Positions 35,701 to 48,400 of a DNA stretch of 64,000 bases are shown piece by piece. Below the pieces are notes generated by a model. That model was not told where the DNA came from. It was given only the letters and a program-made list of their open reading frames with translations, and searched no databases. The stretch spans positions 4,960,001-5,024,000 of the forward strand of contig CM027382.1 of assembly GCA_015680905.1 (NCBI GenBank), read 5' to 3'. The translations under genes and the position numbers were made by a program. Source of the DNA: Coptis chinensis. Its lineage: Eukaryota; Streptophyta; Magnoliopsida; Ranunculales; Ranunculaceae. The number at the start of each line of letters is the position of its first letter. The first letter of the stretch is position 1.

Positions 35701-37180
35701 GAGGATGTGCAGTGAATAAGTTATAAAGGATAAGTTGCCGCTTTGCCCAAAAAGGTTTCTTGGTGGCTTTTCGGCAAGAATGACTTTCCATGAGGTTTCC
35801 ATTTGAGAGGGTTAAGTTGCCAATAACCCTCCCTTGCTAAAGCGGTCTATCATTTGTGTCGATATGTCCTAGTCTGGCATGCCACCCGATTAGCCCGGCT
35901 TGACCATTTTTAACGTAAAAGCCGGTTTGTGCTAAGTGTAATGTCGTAAAAGAATTCATTAAAATAAGCATGATTTATCAAGCATTTAAAGATATCTGGC
36001 GGAGTTAACGGGAAAAATTAAACCCGTAGGATTCTTGAAGTAATTTCAAAGTGATAAAAGATTTCTCTAATTGAGGGTACAAAAGTACTTCTTGATAAAG
36101 GATGGATCTCCAGCTCGCCAAAATCCACCCTACGAAGTGCATTGCCCGAAAACATCGTGACACTTTGGTTTCCCATGTGGACTCTCGAGTTCCTTGTGGA
36201 AGTTTCAGAAATCTTCAAATAGGGACCTATCAGGGCTTATGTGAAGATGCATGCATCCATTGAATCTACAATCGATATTGTGATGAATCGGGGCGGCATA
36301 GCGATTACTTATCACGTTGTGATCTTTAGAAGTAAAACTTCGCCTCGGGAAAGGTTATGCCTGGCATGTGTCCCATCGATAATGACGGAAGCATTCAACA
36401 CTAGTCATGTCTATCGACTTCCTGGAGTTTCTTTGCTTATGGGTTAAACGGCCTTTTCCTTGCCTTTCCTTTTTCACTTTTTTGCTTTTCCAAAGGAGCC
36501 TTCCCTCTTTTTGGAGTTGACAACATTTCTGATTTTGAGCAATGAGGCTTTTCATTGAAGCCTTTGTTCCTCAATCGCATTCCCTTTGCACTGTGCAAAG
36601 TTTGTGATCTTGTCGTCATCGTCAAGATAAGACAAAATTGTTCCCAGTTTTAGGTAAAGACCTAATGGCGAGCTTGAATTTCTTTGTTCATTTAGCCGGG
36701 ACTTTGTCACCCTTGGGCTAACTTTCGGCAACCATGTTTCTCATCACGTGCGATGTTGTGTCATAGAATTGTGGGCAGCGATAAATTTGTCAAAGCTTCG
36801 TTTGTAGCCTCACCGGTGTGCGGTGTGCATTACCCCAGGTCGGCTTTCGCGCTTCCGTAGCCTCTTTGCCCGATCGAGCCCCATCCATACCGCGTCATGG
36901 AATTAGATTTCCTCATGATTGCCAGAAGTATGCTTGATTCGGGCAGCATTATCTTCTTGTATACTTCGTTATACTTTTTAAATGCAGTATATAGCGACTT
37001 GTGTTAATCCTTGATTGGGATTACGCTCTTATGCCGGTTATTACATCGATGACCTTCCTCTCTGCGAAATTAGCCTAACTTTCCTAGACCGAAGTTACGT
37101 AATTCTTATCGTTTAACAAGTCCTTTTCGGTAGCATACGTAAGCGGGGATTTTCCGTGGTGCCATTCTATCAAGTTTGAA
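32800..37180 (-). pseudogene. Copia gag-pol remnant
   Basis: Order on -: gag-like phrases near 37130-36980 (LLNDKNYVT); a GAG-pre-integrase piece near 35870-35700 (IGWHARLGHIDTND… then CRKATKKPFW); and RT near 34270-34080 (GFVILSLYVDDILLAGNN then GEASYVLELK). The reading frame changes every few tens of codons, so no ORF over about 120 codons survives. These are standard Ty1/copia domains in the standard order. Exact limits cannot be set by eye. Confidence 0.72.
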
Positions 37181-38254
37181 TTCCAAAAAAAATAGATACT
37201 TCACCGAATAGAATCATCTCTTGGAATTTAAATCCTAAGTAATCATTTTCACATATGAGGATGATCATGATAATCTACTAGCATGATTCTAGCCATTAAA
37301 TAAAATCAATTCATTTGACTATCGATAACATAGAATATGCAAAAAATCCTACTACTTAAATTTCCATTTCATAAAAATTGTTTCTACAAAAGAGTTTCCT
37401 ATCTTTCAAAACAATGTAGAACTAAAAAGGGAGCTAGTCGACCATGAACATAGAGATCACCCGGGTGCCGGAGTCATCCTCATCCCTCACCAGTCCACTA
37501 TCGACCATTTGAAATTACTAGCCACTTCCTCTGTTTTCCACAGGTGAGGTGGGAAAATAAACCGATGACACATCATATGGATTTGGTTCCATAGCATCGT
37601 CCATGTGTCGTTGTAGGGAGAGATTTAAGTGAATTAGAGCCTCGTTCCTATCTTGAATAGGATTTGGGGCTCTTTAGTGTATATTCTGGTGATGGTGGCT
37701 CATCTCTATCTTATCAGATTTCAAGACGGGAACTGAGGTTATCATATTTTGCTTGAGTCATGCGTTTCTTAAACCAAAATATAAAGATCTGGACTGGATT
37801 TTCTAAAGTTTGAGGTCTATGTGACTTAGGCATTTGTGCATAGTTTTCATATATGACCGTTGATGAAAACAAACAATTTTATATTCTAAATACAAATAAG
37901 TAAATCCAGTTCAAATAATGCCCATGGTAAAATAAACATCTAATGTCAATTTTTAATTGTGGAAAATACATGTGGAAAAAAAATCCCTAAAATTTATAGA
38001 GAAATAAATCTGAAATAAATTTCCATGTAAAATATCTAAGAAAAAATTTCTTAGAAAAAATTTACTCACTAATTATTTTCCATGAAAATAATTTTTTTAC
38101 AAAATTCATGATATCTGAGAATTAATTTTTAAAACAACCTAATTATTTTAAAATTAATTAAAATATTTTTGAGAAAAAATGCATTTTCAAAATTGTAGAT
38201 CGTTTAATGTATGAAAACTTAAAAAGCATGCAAACCATGGAAAACTCGATGCGA
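37181..38254. other. Copia leader region, no gene seen
   Basis: AT-rich sequence between gag and the 5' LTR (on -). The very AT-rich part at 37900-38200 is dominated by A/T runs. No conserved primer-binding site is recognisable next to the LTR. Confidence 0.4.
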
Positions 38255-38994
38255 TGTTGGATTTTTATTGATATCTCATGCATGATTCGAGTTGATATAT
38301 ATACAATTCGTTATATCCAACGTCGTAAAATGGCATTTGTGAAAGCAGGAAGATGGTACTATAGTCCCTGACTTTGATTTGAAGTTCGAAGGTCTCCCAC
38401 AGGGGAAGATGTTCTTGACACCACTCAAAGATCGCTGCTTGGCGCAATTTTGCTTGAGTCAAGTTCAACCCTGACGGGGAAGCAACCTTTTTTCTGAACC
38501 AACTGGAACCAAAGGGGCAGACAATGGCTAGGGAGGATACACCCTATGGAATCTCCACAAATTGGCCACTTTGAAAATGTTGGGGCTGTAGGCATTAAAA
38601 GGAGAGAGCTTTTCTTGTTGTTTGGATTATTAATATGTGAGAGGTGGGGGGTTTACATTTATAGAGGTTAGCTCCTATTTCAGATAGGATAAGTGCCTCT
38701 TCATCCCAATATCGAATGGGATAGGTTATAGTAAATCCCAATATCGATGGGATAAGTCTATGCATAAATGTCCCAATATAGGATAGGATAGAGTTATATC
38801 TTTCCGTTTAATATCGATGGGATAAGTCACTATCTTCATCCCAATATCGAGATAGGATAGAATCGTATACTCGTGTTAATATCGATAGGATAAGAGTCAC
38901 TATCTTCCATCTAAATATCGGATAGGATAAGAGTCGCCTGCTACGATGGTTTTATCCTTATCTTGGTGAAAGTCATCGACCTTTATTTCCAACA
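38255..38994 (-). repeat. Right LTR (5' LTR) of copia element, 740 bp
   Basis: Shares the TGTTGGATTTTTATTGATATC start and …TTTCCAACA end with the left LTR. It carries the same ATATCGGATAGGATA repeat block (about 38680-38940). Many small indels separate the two LTRs. Confidence 0.85.
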
Positions 38995-39049
38995 TTTTTC
39001 AAAGGTGAATTGGAGATGAAAAATAAAAACAAGCTCTTTTGAATGTAAT

Positions 39050-41851
39050 TTCAATAGATAATTATTGTATAAGTTCTAACAACGAGGATATAATCTGGGG
39101 TGGCGATGGAAGAGTTGAAGATTTGGTTTGCCCATTTCTCCACTAGGAACGCCATATCTAAACCCAATGGTATGTGGAGATCCGTGTGGCAATGCACGAA
39201 CCAAACACCTGTAAACAACAATTGTCCAAAATTTAAAGCTGGTTAGTCTTTAGTATTTCACTTGTTTTTAGCAAAGAAGAGCGTGTATTATTCTTGCGTC
39301 TCTTGTGTCCTTTGTCAAACTTATTAAGACTTGTAGTAGTGATTATAATTGTGCAGAAGGCAATTAAAACACATAAAATAACATTTATATATCGTCGTTT
39401 TCACCTGGGTTATTGGCTCGAAATCTGATGACAGCCCATCCACCCGTCGGCATTGAAAGCAAGAGTGCTCCCTTTTGAGGCGGATTTACCAAGTTGAACA
39501 TTGGTGGGCCCTTAATTGGATCATAATTCCCAAAACCTTTGGGCCAACACATAGAAATCGAACCCATGAAGGTGCATCGGGTGACTGTCAACTGCAAGTA
39601 ATGCGGTGTTCTGAAACACAATCTCCACAACTGAGTTGTACTTTTAATCTCTTTACACGTGTCCTCTCTCCGGCGTTAACAGATCGAAGTTAAGACTCTC
39701 CTTGGGATTCGTGTAGAACAACACCACAGGCGGATTGTTTGGGAAATCGTCGGTGTAGATCCCATCCACGCCATAATAGAATGCCTCCAACAATGACAAC
39801 GTGGCGCGGAAAGATAGGACACGTTGTTCATGCCAGCCGACAGTTGATAGCGTGGACCAACTGGACTCGAACAATTTGCAACCGGCCCCATGGTAGAAGC
39901 GCACCACCAATGGTTATGAACATTTTCTCGTCCACTGTTTTCCGGGCAAGGACGCCAGAAAGGGCCCAAGTTCTGAGGCCAGTGAAACTGGTATAGAACT
40001 TGAATGCTGTTGAGGTGTCCTTTGGGATGGTAGGACCGGCATCAATCCTGCTGATGATGTGGAGCCAACGTAATGGACAAGGCCCGTGGCAGTCCCATTT
40101 TGGGAGTCTTACGATTGGTGAATCCGAATACAGTTGAGAGCAGAGCCATGTAGTAGTCCCCATTAGGGTTGATTAGCTTCGAAGAGTACATCTGTGGTTT
40201 GTCCAGGTGCGATAACAATCACATCGGTGACGTATGGAACAGTGTAACTGGCGTCGATGGCGACTACGGTGAAAAGTATGTTGCAGTTATTTTGAAAAAG
40301 CTGATAAACAACAGCAGCATTGACGATTCTAAGGAGATATGTCTTGCCTGACACCACGTTCAATTTAAACATACCTAATAGCATAATGAAATCAAAACAC
40401 CAAGAAAAAAATGTTCAAGGCAAAATTAAACAAAAATTAAAGTGCTGGAAATGATAGTAGGAATCTTTTACCATCTGTGGAGCATGGGTAGAGGTGGCCG
40501 GGTTGACCATTGATGGTAAAAGCATTTGAAAGGGCTGCCGGACGGTGCACCACCACGCGTAAGAATATTGTTTTCTACAACGGCAAGGTTTTTCATTCCA
40601 CCACTCCCTGGTAGTCCATAAGGAAGTAAACGTTTTCTTAAAGTTGGATCACAATTCAAAATGGAACATAAAAAAAAAATACTACAATATACGTGCATTC
40701 GATCTATATCTGATATTATTACCTAATATTGGGGAATCTCCATGTGAGGACTTTAAAAAGGATATCCACGAAATTTAGGACGGATAATAATCGCGCCATG
40801 GACTGTTGCACGGGAGCATTGTGATATGAGCAATGAGCATGCCACCAAAAGGGCGTTCCCTCCTGTTCAGTGAGGATAGCGAGATCTGTAAGTGTAGCTA
40901 TTTTCTGGAAGTATGGGACATTGGAGTCACATAAGCAAGGCCCATCAGCCCATCCACTTAATCTTTGAAACACAACCATGCCTGCACCACTATTATCACT
41001 TTTAGACTTCATCAACAACAAACAGAATGAATTTATTATCTGTGATTAATGGGCCAAAGTCCAAGGATGTACCAATGAAGGGTGATGTTGTACGGCGACT
41101 CATTGCAAACATGAATTACAAGTGAATCTCTCCCTCTCGAACTTCGATGGATTTAATGGGTAAGCCGCCATTCACTGCAATTTGAACATATTCTTGACAG
41201 TCACGTTGGATTGGAAAATTACCTACCTGAAACCACAAAAAAAAAAAAAATTATACAGACATCAGGAACAATAAGCATTTGAATATATGACAACATTGTC
41301 TTTTCGAAAATGGGGGATGTCCTGGCTCAAATGAAAGGCTAAAGCCTAAATGATCTTATTTTAGTGAATTTTTCTTGTTCGCCATCTTCGCTACCCAAAG
41401 TTTATTGCTTCAAAGCATTAGCTAACATATAGTTCTGATGGTCGTGGACAAAACCCGCAGGTCAAAAGCCTAATCCAACACAAGAAACCACTCCATAAAA
41501 TGAGGTGATTGTTTCAAGTACTGCTGGATGTTAAATGAGTCTTCTTTCAATCAGCAGCAAAATGCACAATATGCATAATTAGGAAACAAAAAGTGCTCGC
41601 ATGCATAGTGCTGAATAGACTGTAGGGTAGTGGTTTTATCTCTATTCCAAAAACAGATTCAGCGATCAAACCAAACACAATTCAAACTAAAACTATAACA
41701 AATCAAAGAACAGTAGTCAGAAGAAAGAGATAGAGGGGGGGGCAAAATTAGGGGCTCAAATTACATTAAACTTGTGTTCAACAATTGAAGAAGCATCGAT
41801 AGTAGCAAATGTAACTGCGGTACATGCAAGCAACAAGATAATCCGTGCCAT
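39050..41851 (-). pseudogene. Laccase (multicopper oxidase), multi-exon, broken by frameshifts
   Basis: Exon 1 (41851-41765) encodes a clear signal peptide, MARIILLLACTAVTFATIDA. Exon 2 starts at 41226 (VGNFPIQRDCQEYVQ). Copper motifs are present: HWHG, restored by splicing exon 2 to exon 3 near 40985; HAH in WWHAH (about 40835); HPMHLHG (about 39575); and HCHTDLHIPLGLDM (about 39165). Other laccase phrases are SGWADGP, NAFTINGQPGHLYPC, KTYLLRIVNAA, APGQTTDVL and TGGWAVIRF. The frame breaks repeatedly: two extra bases in exon 2 give an early TAA, exon 3 alternates among frames, and one extra A occurs near 39532. Active laccases are secreted and oxidise phenolics (lignin, flavonoids). This copy cannot make a full protein unless the indels are sequence errors. 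Confidence 0.85.
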
Positions 41852-41911
41852 GCTGATGACGACACACTGCCTACTAATTCGCAAAACTAAAATGATCGAG
41901 AAGAAGCTACT

Positions 41912-41921
41912 ATTTTATATA
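41912..41921 (-). promoter_or_regulatory. TATA box candidate for laccase gene
   Basis: TATATAAAAT on -, 61-70 bases before the laccase start codon. The spacing leaves a short 5' UTR, which is usual. Confidence 0.55.
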
Positions 41922-42547
41922 CTAATCAGTGGTGATTGATGAAAATGACTTTCATTTTACTGCTCCTCGATCGATATGTTTGTTTACCCATCCTCCCTGG
42001 ATCACGCTTTTAATTATAGAGACAGGTGAAGTCCTAGCCTTTACCCACGTTTGAGGCATGGCATCGCATTTTGATTATTTATAATTTATTACACACAACT
42101 TAGCTGGTTAGATTATGATCCTATTGAACTCAACCTTATATTCTAAGTTTCTTGAACTTCAACAGCATATCTGGGATTGTGTATAACTGTATATTGCCAG
42201 TCACTTTTTCTAAAATTTATTTTGTAAAATGGTATGGTCAACAAATGCTTTTGTATAGTTTTAATAACTTGGCCAAATTATGTATTTCAATTTCGTTTCA
42301 GTTTGACAACTTAATTTACTACTCTCTCTTCGATTATGGCGTACCTATCTTTCCAAGAAAATGTTCACATTACCCATTTGTTTTGTCTAAAAATCTATGT
42401 GATATGAAACACCAAATTACTGTAACTTTACTTCACGGTTTCACCAAATTTAGAGAACGGTGATTTTTGCAAATAATATGAAGTGTAGTTTGAACCCGAA
42501 CCTTTGGGAGTCATTATCAAATCAAAATTAAGTAAAATAAAATTATA

Positions 42548-42727
42548 GGGTTAATTGAATATTGCCCCACTAGATTGGGAAATTAGAGTCTCTCTCCAAA
42601 TAAAAAACAACATGGTCAATCCAAATTGATTTTTTTTTATGTACTTAGAGGGAGACCCTAATTTCCCATCTAATAAGAGGAAAAATCCTAATTGGTTCAT
42701 TAAGTAAAGGATAATACCAGTTAACCC
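42548..42727. mobile_element. Probable foldback MITE, 180 bp
   Basis: The ends read GGGTTAATTG and, inverted, GGGTTAACTG. A nested inverted pair GGGAAATTAGAGTCTC / GGGAAATTAGGGTCTC lies inside (about 42577 and 42668). Arms are imperfect, so this is an old copy. No unambiguous target duplication was found. Confidence 0.55.
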
Positions 42728-43008
42728 ATCCAAAATTATATTATAGAAAAATGTAAAATATTATTAAGAAAAGTGATGAGAAAAAGCTGATCTGAAGTTC
42801 CGAACCAGGATTAATTATAAGATGGCTATTATCAGACATGCAGCACACTTTGTGAGTTGCATATGCCATATTAAAGAGAAACAATTTTTTTTGTCTCCGT
42901 GAATTTACCAATGTTTTCCCAACGCTAGCATATATTCTTTAACATAAAAATCTAAGCACTTCTTGTTAGAATCTCTTGTGTATTTCCCTAAATACTAGTG
43001 TATATTGC

Positions 43009-43046
43009 AAAGTGGAAGAGATGAACAAATAGCATTCTTCCACTTT
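43009..43046. repeat. Perfect 11-bp hairpin
   Basis: AAAGTGGAAGA (43009-43019) pairs with TCTTCCACTTT (43036-43046) around a 16-base loop. No poly-T follows, and I assign no role. Confidence 0.6.
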
Positions 43047-44866
43047 AGTCATAGTAGATAGTTACATTTGGATTTATCCACCACAGTTAGGGGTTCGGGC
43101 TGGGCTTGGAGGCTAACTTGTTGTAGGTAGTGGTTTGACCAATAGCCTAAACTTGTTTTGCCTTTTTTGAGTGTTAAGTTTGATAATTCTGATTTGGTCT
43201 TTCTTCCTCCTTAACCTCTCTAGAAATGGGAATTTGGAGTCAGCTAGATAATATCTTGTCGAAGAAACTGTTTCAAAAACGTAAAACTCAAACCGATTCT
43301 TTTCTTTTTATCTTCATCGGGCCACCGGAGAGTTATATTCTTTATACTAGGGTAGTGCCGCCCTAGTGCAAAGTCAAGTCATTGGCCATTGAATCCTGAA
43401 GTACGTTGAGTTGCCTTTCTGCACTATTGAAGGGGCTAAATCCTTTCCTACGACGGTCTCTAATCCGTGCGTGGTTGTTCTCGATTCTTTGCTATCCTTG
43501 TCTCTTCATTTGCTGCTGGCATTATAACGTTTCTTCGATTTCTGCTTTGGTTGTCAGGTTTATACAACTATTCTAACAATCTTAATAAAGATCTCGTAGT
43601 AGTAACAAAGCGAGAGCTTTATCGACAATCAAAGATAAGTCTTTACTTTGAGTTATTGTTTGTGTTATTGGGTTATGACTTTAGAAATTTTCTAATAATT
43701 TCGTTTTGGTAGAAACCAATTAAAGATTGAATATTTATTGATCTTTTGTGGTTTATCAAACCCTATATGGTTGTAGACCTTTCTCGTTTGTGGGAGTCAA
43801 ATATGAGATTTCTATCAAGAAAAACGTCAAAGTTCGTCTTTTTGACAGCTCGTCCTTTCGTTCAGGAAACTACTATAACTTTCAGCTCAGAGCTCGATTT
43901 TGCAATCCGCTTCTTGTGTTGGATAGCTGATTCAAAGACCAGTGGTATAAGGTTTGATACCCAATTCGTCCTGAGCTGGTTTAGAATTACAGTTCTTTTG
44001 AACTTTTTTCTAGAAGGAGGAGAATATGGTAATCTGGTTTTCAATTGGTTAGGTATCATTATTCTTTCACTTTTGCAATTCTTTTGGTTTAATTATATGG
44101 TGATATTCTTGCCTTGAGTTGCATGCTAGTTTTTAGGAGGAAATCCTAAGCTTAAACTTCTTTAATAACCTAGTCGACAAATTATCGTGTTTATCAGCGA
44201 GGAATTAATTGGTTTGACTAGAAGTAGTTGATATTAATTTTCTTTGTACATATGTAGATGGTCTAAGAGATACCTTAAGATAGTTAATATCAACCACACT
44301 CAAATCTTGGATAGTAATATATTGATGCATAATTGCTTACCTTTATTGAGTGAATGTGTTGTTAGGCGATGGTTATAATTATCTTGTTGTGCAAATACAT
44401 GTTAGATGAAGTAATTTGTAGCTTATATCCATATAGCATATGTTAAAGTTGTGTATCATGCTAGTTTTGGATATTAATCATCGATGGATTTACTTTAAAC
44501 TTGATAATAGTTTATTGGTAAATTTTCTAGTTGAAGACATTAATGGGTTGAGCCATTAGATGTTGTGGTAGTACTTGAGGTCTTGTTGATAGAGTATTCT
44601 ATCTTACTTGAGCTCATGTAAAAGGAGGTGGAGTCCTCAGTTGTTTTGCATATTGGTGGCTAGATTTGCTTAAATGTATACTTTTTGTTGTGAGGAATAC
44701 GATTAAAGTTTACTTTTCTGAGCCTATGATATGATATTATTTACCATGTTTGGCATGAATGCATTATTTAATATGTGAAGTTTAACCATGTCATATATTG
44801 ATAAGTAATGGGCATCGTTGTCTCTGAGAGCAATATGGAAAACAATCAATATCCTTTAAACCTAAT

Positions 44867-45035
44867 TTAGTCAAGGAGATGTAAGGTAATGGTTTGTCTT
44901 CTTAGAAATATCCTCCGATGACTATTTTAGACAAGGAGATGTAGCGTTTGTAGATTGTCTTATTAGGCATTATCCTCCTATGACTATGGATAAATAGTCA
45001 AGGTGATATAGAATCGTGGATTGTCTCCCGATGGC
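44867..45035 (+). repeat. Degenerate tandem repeat, 61-67 bp unit, about 2.7 copies
   Basis: TAGTCAAGGAGATGTA-like starts at about 44867, 44928 and 44995. Each unit also has GATTGTCTTCTTAG-like and TATCCTCCGATGACTA-like parts. Confidence 0.7.
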
Positions 45036-45448
45036 AGGTTGGAATGTTGAATGATGAAAAAAGGATGATAATGATATTATCTTGGGTAAAACCTTTTCAT
45101 CTAATTATTCTATTCTTTAAGATTCATTAGAATCTTTTGTGGATTCCTTTCATATAGATAACATGAACATAATATGAATATGTTTAATATGATCAGGAAT
45201 CATAGACTTGAGTAAAAGTATATTCTTGTCATAATAGTGCATTTTATTGTTGTTGTTTTTTAGTGTTTGTAGCGGTATAATGTGTTTTGCATGTAAGTTT
45301 GATTAGGTTGAGCTAAATACTTCCATATATTGATCGATATCGATATTTTAAACGTAAGCTCCCCGAGCCGCCCCGCCGCATGAGAGTGTTTCGTATGGAG
45401 CTTGCCGCGTGAGAGGTATGGTTTTGGAGATGTGAGTAGATCCGCCAT

Positions 45449-48400
45449 TTATGATAACAATCTTGAGTTTCTTTCAGATAAACTTTGTAGTGCTTGGGAA
45501 ATCGGAATTACAATGCGTATCTGACTATTGTAAAATTGCTTTAGCAAGTATGTGTTCCATGGTCGTGGCAAAGAACTTTCCTTCTTGGGTTTTAATCCAA
45601 TCGCCGCCGCTAACGACGTTCCACTATGTAAGGGGCCTTCCCACGCTGGTGCTAGCTTAGCGCCATCTTGAGTTTTTTCAAAACGATCCCCCCGCTGAAA
45701 AGACCGTGGATGTACTCGCTTGTTGTAAGATCTCGAGGACCCGTTGGTCGCCACCCTCGATGGTCGCTAGGTCGCTACTTCTCGAGGAGGTCGATCTCGA
45801 GCCAGAATCGAAGCCATTAAGGCCCGATTCGATAAGTTCAGATCGGGTTGTCGTGATTGTCGTACGGGTGATGACGGGCTTCGCGTGCATAGCACAAGGA
45901 AAATGGTGACTCGCCGCCGGTGAAGAGCGAAGTCAGAAAGGATGAGCCCATAGTATGTTCTCCACCGATTTGGCCACCGGCTCTTGTTCTTTTCAATTTT
46001 CTTCTTCAAATTCTCCGGAATGGCTTTGTTGTGGCCTCGCTTGTCCATTGCTTTGAGCCGCATCGTGGTGTAGAGAATGCATGAACGATCTTCCATTTGG
46101 CCGTAAACTCTTTAATCGCTTTTCCTTGAACTGGAGCCATCATTCCATCACCGGTGTATGTGGTAAGCCAAACCGGTGATGATATGAGTCCAAATGAAAT
46201 TTCGACATGTGATTCTTTTGACGTAGCTAATGGAATTGCTTCAACCCACTTAGTGAAGTAGTGCAGGCAACAAGGACGGGTTTAGCCGGTTCTTCTCGGG
46301 GATCTAATGGTCCCATAATGTCCATGCCCCACATGTGGAACGCCGCGGCTCGCGATGTTAATCAATTCGGCGAGCCGGGTCAGATGATGTTGTGACCAAA
46401 TGTTTGGCATTTGACACACTTGAGGACATACGCTTTAGCATCAATCGCATAATGAGGCCGGCATACCCTTAGATCGCTTTGGGCTAATGATCGACCTCCA
46501 AAGATGGTTGCCGTGACTCTCCTTCGCGTGATTTTTAAGAAAAATTAGCCGGCCTTGCTCGATTGATACATCTCGATGAGGTCCCCCGCTGATTTGCGAA
46601 TAATCTGCGCTCACCAAACAATAGCTACATGCTTGCGTGGAACCCTCTTGGCTTTGTGCGCTTTATCCGAGGTGCCGCGATCGATGTACCGTGATAATAG
46701 GTCGCGATCCAGTGTTTGGCTGGTCCGATCTTCGTGAGTGGAACAGTCGCTAATTGTCAAGACTTGGTCCGCCAGGTAAGCCGGTCGATCGACTACTTCG
46801 ATACTCGGCTTGTCTAGGGACACAGTTTGCGTCCGAGTGGCTAGATATGCCAAGCTATCCGCGTGACGGTTCTCGCCTCGCAAAAATGGTGTATCGTCGC
46901 TCCGCTAAAATGACTAAGCAACTCGTTAACAACTTGAAGGTATTTAGAGGTTACCTTAAGCTGGTAGTGTACTTTTTGCAACCCGCGAACGCCGCCATGC
47001 GAGTCACTAAAGATTTGATCTCTTTACTCCGAAATGGATCGGGCCAGACGCATTCCCATTATTAGTGCTTCAGATCGCCATTGTTGACGCCATGGGTCCA
47101 TACTTAACCGCTTTCTACCATAGCTCCCGGGAGACTAAAACGATTCCCATGCCACCGCCTTCCGTGGTTGCCGGAACCATCGACGCAGAGAGACCCGACA
47201 CGTTTGCATGCTCGCTTTCTTGGAGTGCGACCTGCTTTTGCCTCCCAATTAGGGTCGCCGACCGAAAATCTGCTAGGAAGTCTACAAACGACCGACTTCT
47301 TCAAGGATATGGACTGACGGTCCATGTGGTGCTCGCCACTCTTCGCCCATATTGCCATCCTAGTAGTTTTGTTTTCTTTGTGAAGAATCCTCTTCAAAGG
47401 GAGATCGGTCAAGACTTTGATTGGATGAGCCCGGAAATACGGTCTGAATTTTCTTGCCGAGTATAACAAAGCAAGGACCGCTTTTCTATGTAAGAGTAGT
47501 TCTTCTCACTGAGGAGTAAAGTGTCTTGCTTGTGAAGTAGATTGGCTTTTTCTGAATTGTGCTCGCCCTTGAATAGGACCGAATCGATGGCTAAATCGGA
47601 TACCGCCGGATAGAGCCCCAAAGTTTCTCCGCCCGCTGGTTTGGCTGGGGCGGAGGTGTTGGAGGTACTCCTTAAGGGTGGCGAATTCTTGGTGGCATTG
47701 ATCGCTCCATGAGAATTGCTCGCCTTTCTTTAGTATCTGTAGGAACGGTCGGCACTTTGTCGGATGCTCTTGATATGAACCGTTGAGTGTCGCACCATGC
47801 CCGGCAACTTCTCAGATCGCTTTTTGTTTTGGTGGGGCATGTCCAAGAACGCCCGAATCGATCCGGATTTGCTTTCGATACCTCGCCATGAGACCCGATA
47901 TCCGAGAAATTTTTCCGAGGACGGGCCCTCGAAAAGACACTTCTCCGGGTTCGGCTTCATTCCGTTCGTCGTGAGTTCGAGAACGCTTTGCTCGAGGCGA
48001 AGCAAGGTGGTCGATTTTGATTTGACAACCATATCGTCGATGTAGACCTCCATGGTGTCCCCTAACATGTCCCGAACATGTTAGTTACTAGTCGCCGATA
48101 GGTCGCCCCGCGTTCTTTTAGTCCGGAACGGGAGGACGCTTGTAACAATAAATTCCTTTGCTCGATGAATGATGTCTTCCTCGATCTTCTTCACCTAGTG
48201 GTATCCGGATTGTACCCACTATACGCCGGCGCCCATGAATGATAGCAGCTCGCGCCCACAAGTTTGGTCGAATTAGTTGGTCGATTCTTGCGGGGGAAGT
48301 CGCTTTTGGAGTTTCTTGATTGACGCCGGTGAAGTCGACGACGACAGCGGATCGCCATTCTTAATTGAACGCCACTATGTTTTTGCGACCCCACTCGGTA

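Larger units (their letters stand above)
31462..38994 (-). mobile_element. Ty1/copia retrotransposon, heavily degraded
   Basis: Two LTRs flank a - strand gag-pol remnant. Both LTRs begin TGTTGGATTTTTAT and end TTTCCAACA on +. RT with YVDD near 34190 and an integrase start near 35870 place it in Ty1/copia. I do not see a standard Met-tRNA primer site or a strong polypurine tract, nor a matching target duplication. Confidence 0.82.
42000..45350. other. Gene-free interval
   Basis: Long AT-rich stretch without recognisable genes. The ORF at 43746-44117 is hydrophobic and low-complexity, without a family match I know. Within the interval are a probable MITE, a hairpin and a short tandem repeat, listed separately. 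Confidence 0.45.

Noticed and set aside
39475..40351. + strand ORFs across the laccase region
   Set aside because: They are shadows of the laccase exons on -, which show copper motifs and splice sites.
43746..44117. 123-residue ORF as a gene
   Set aside because: Hydrophobic, Phe/Leu-rich translation of T-rich DNA with overlapping ORFs in other frames; no start context or family resemblance.
44867..45035. CRISPR-like array
   Set aside because: Units are degenerate 61-67-bp tandem repeats without unique spacers, in plant nuclear DNA.
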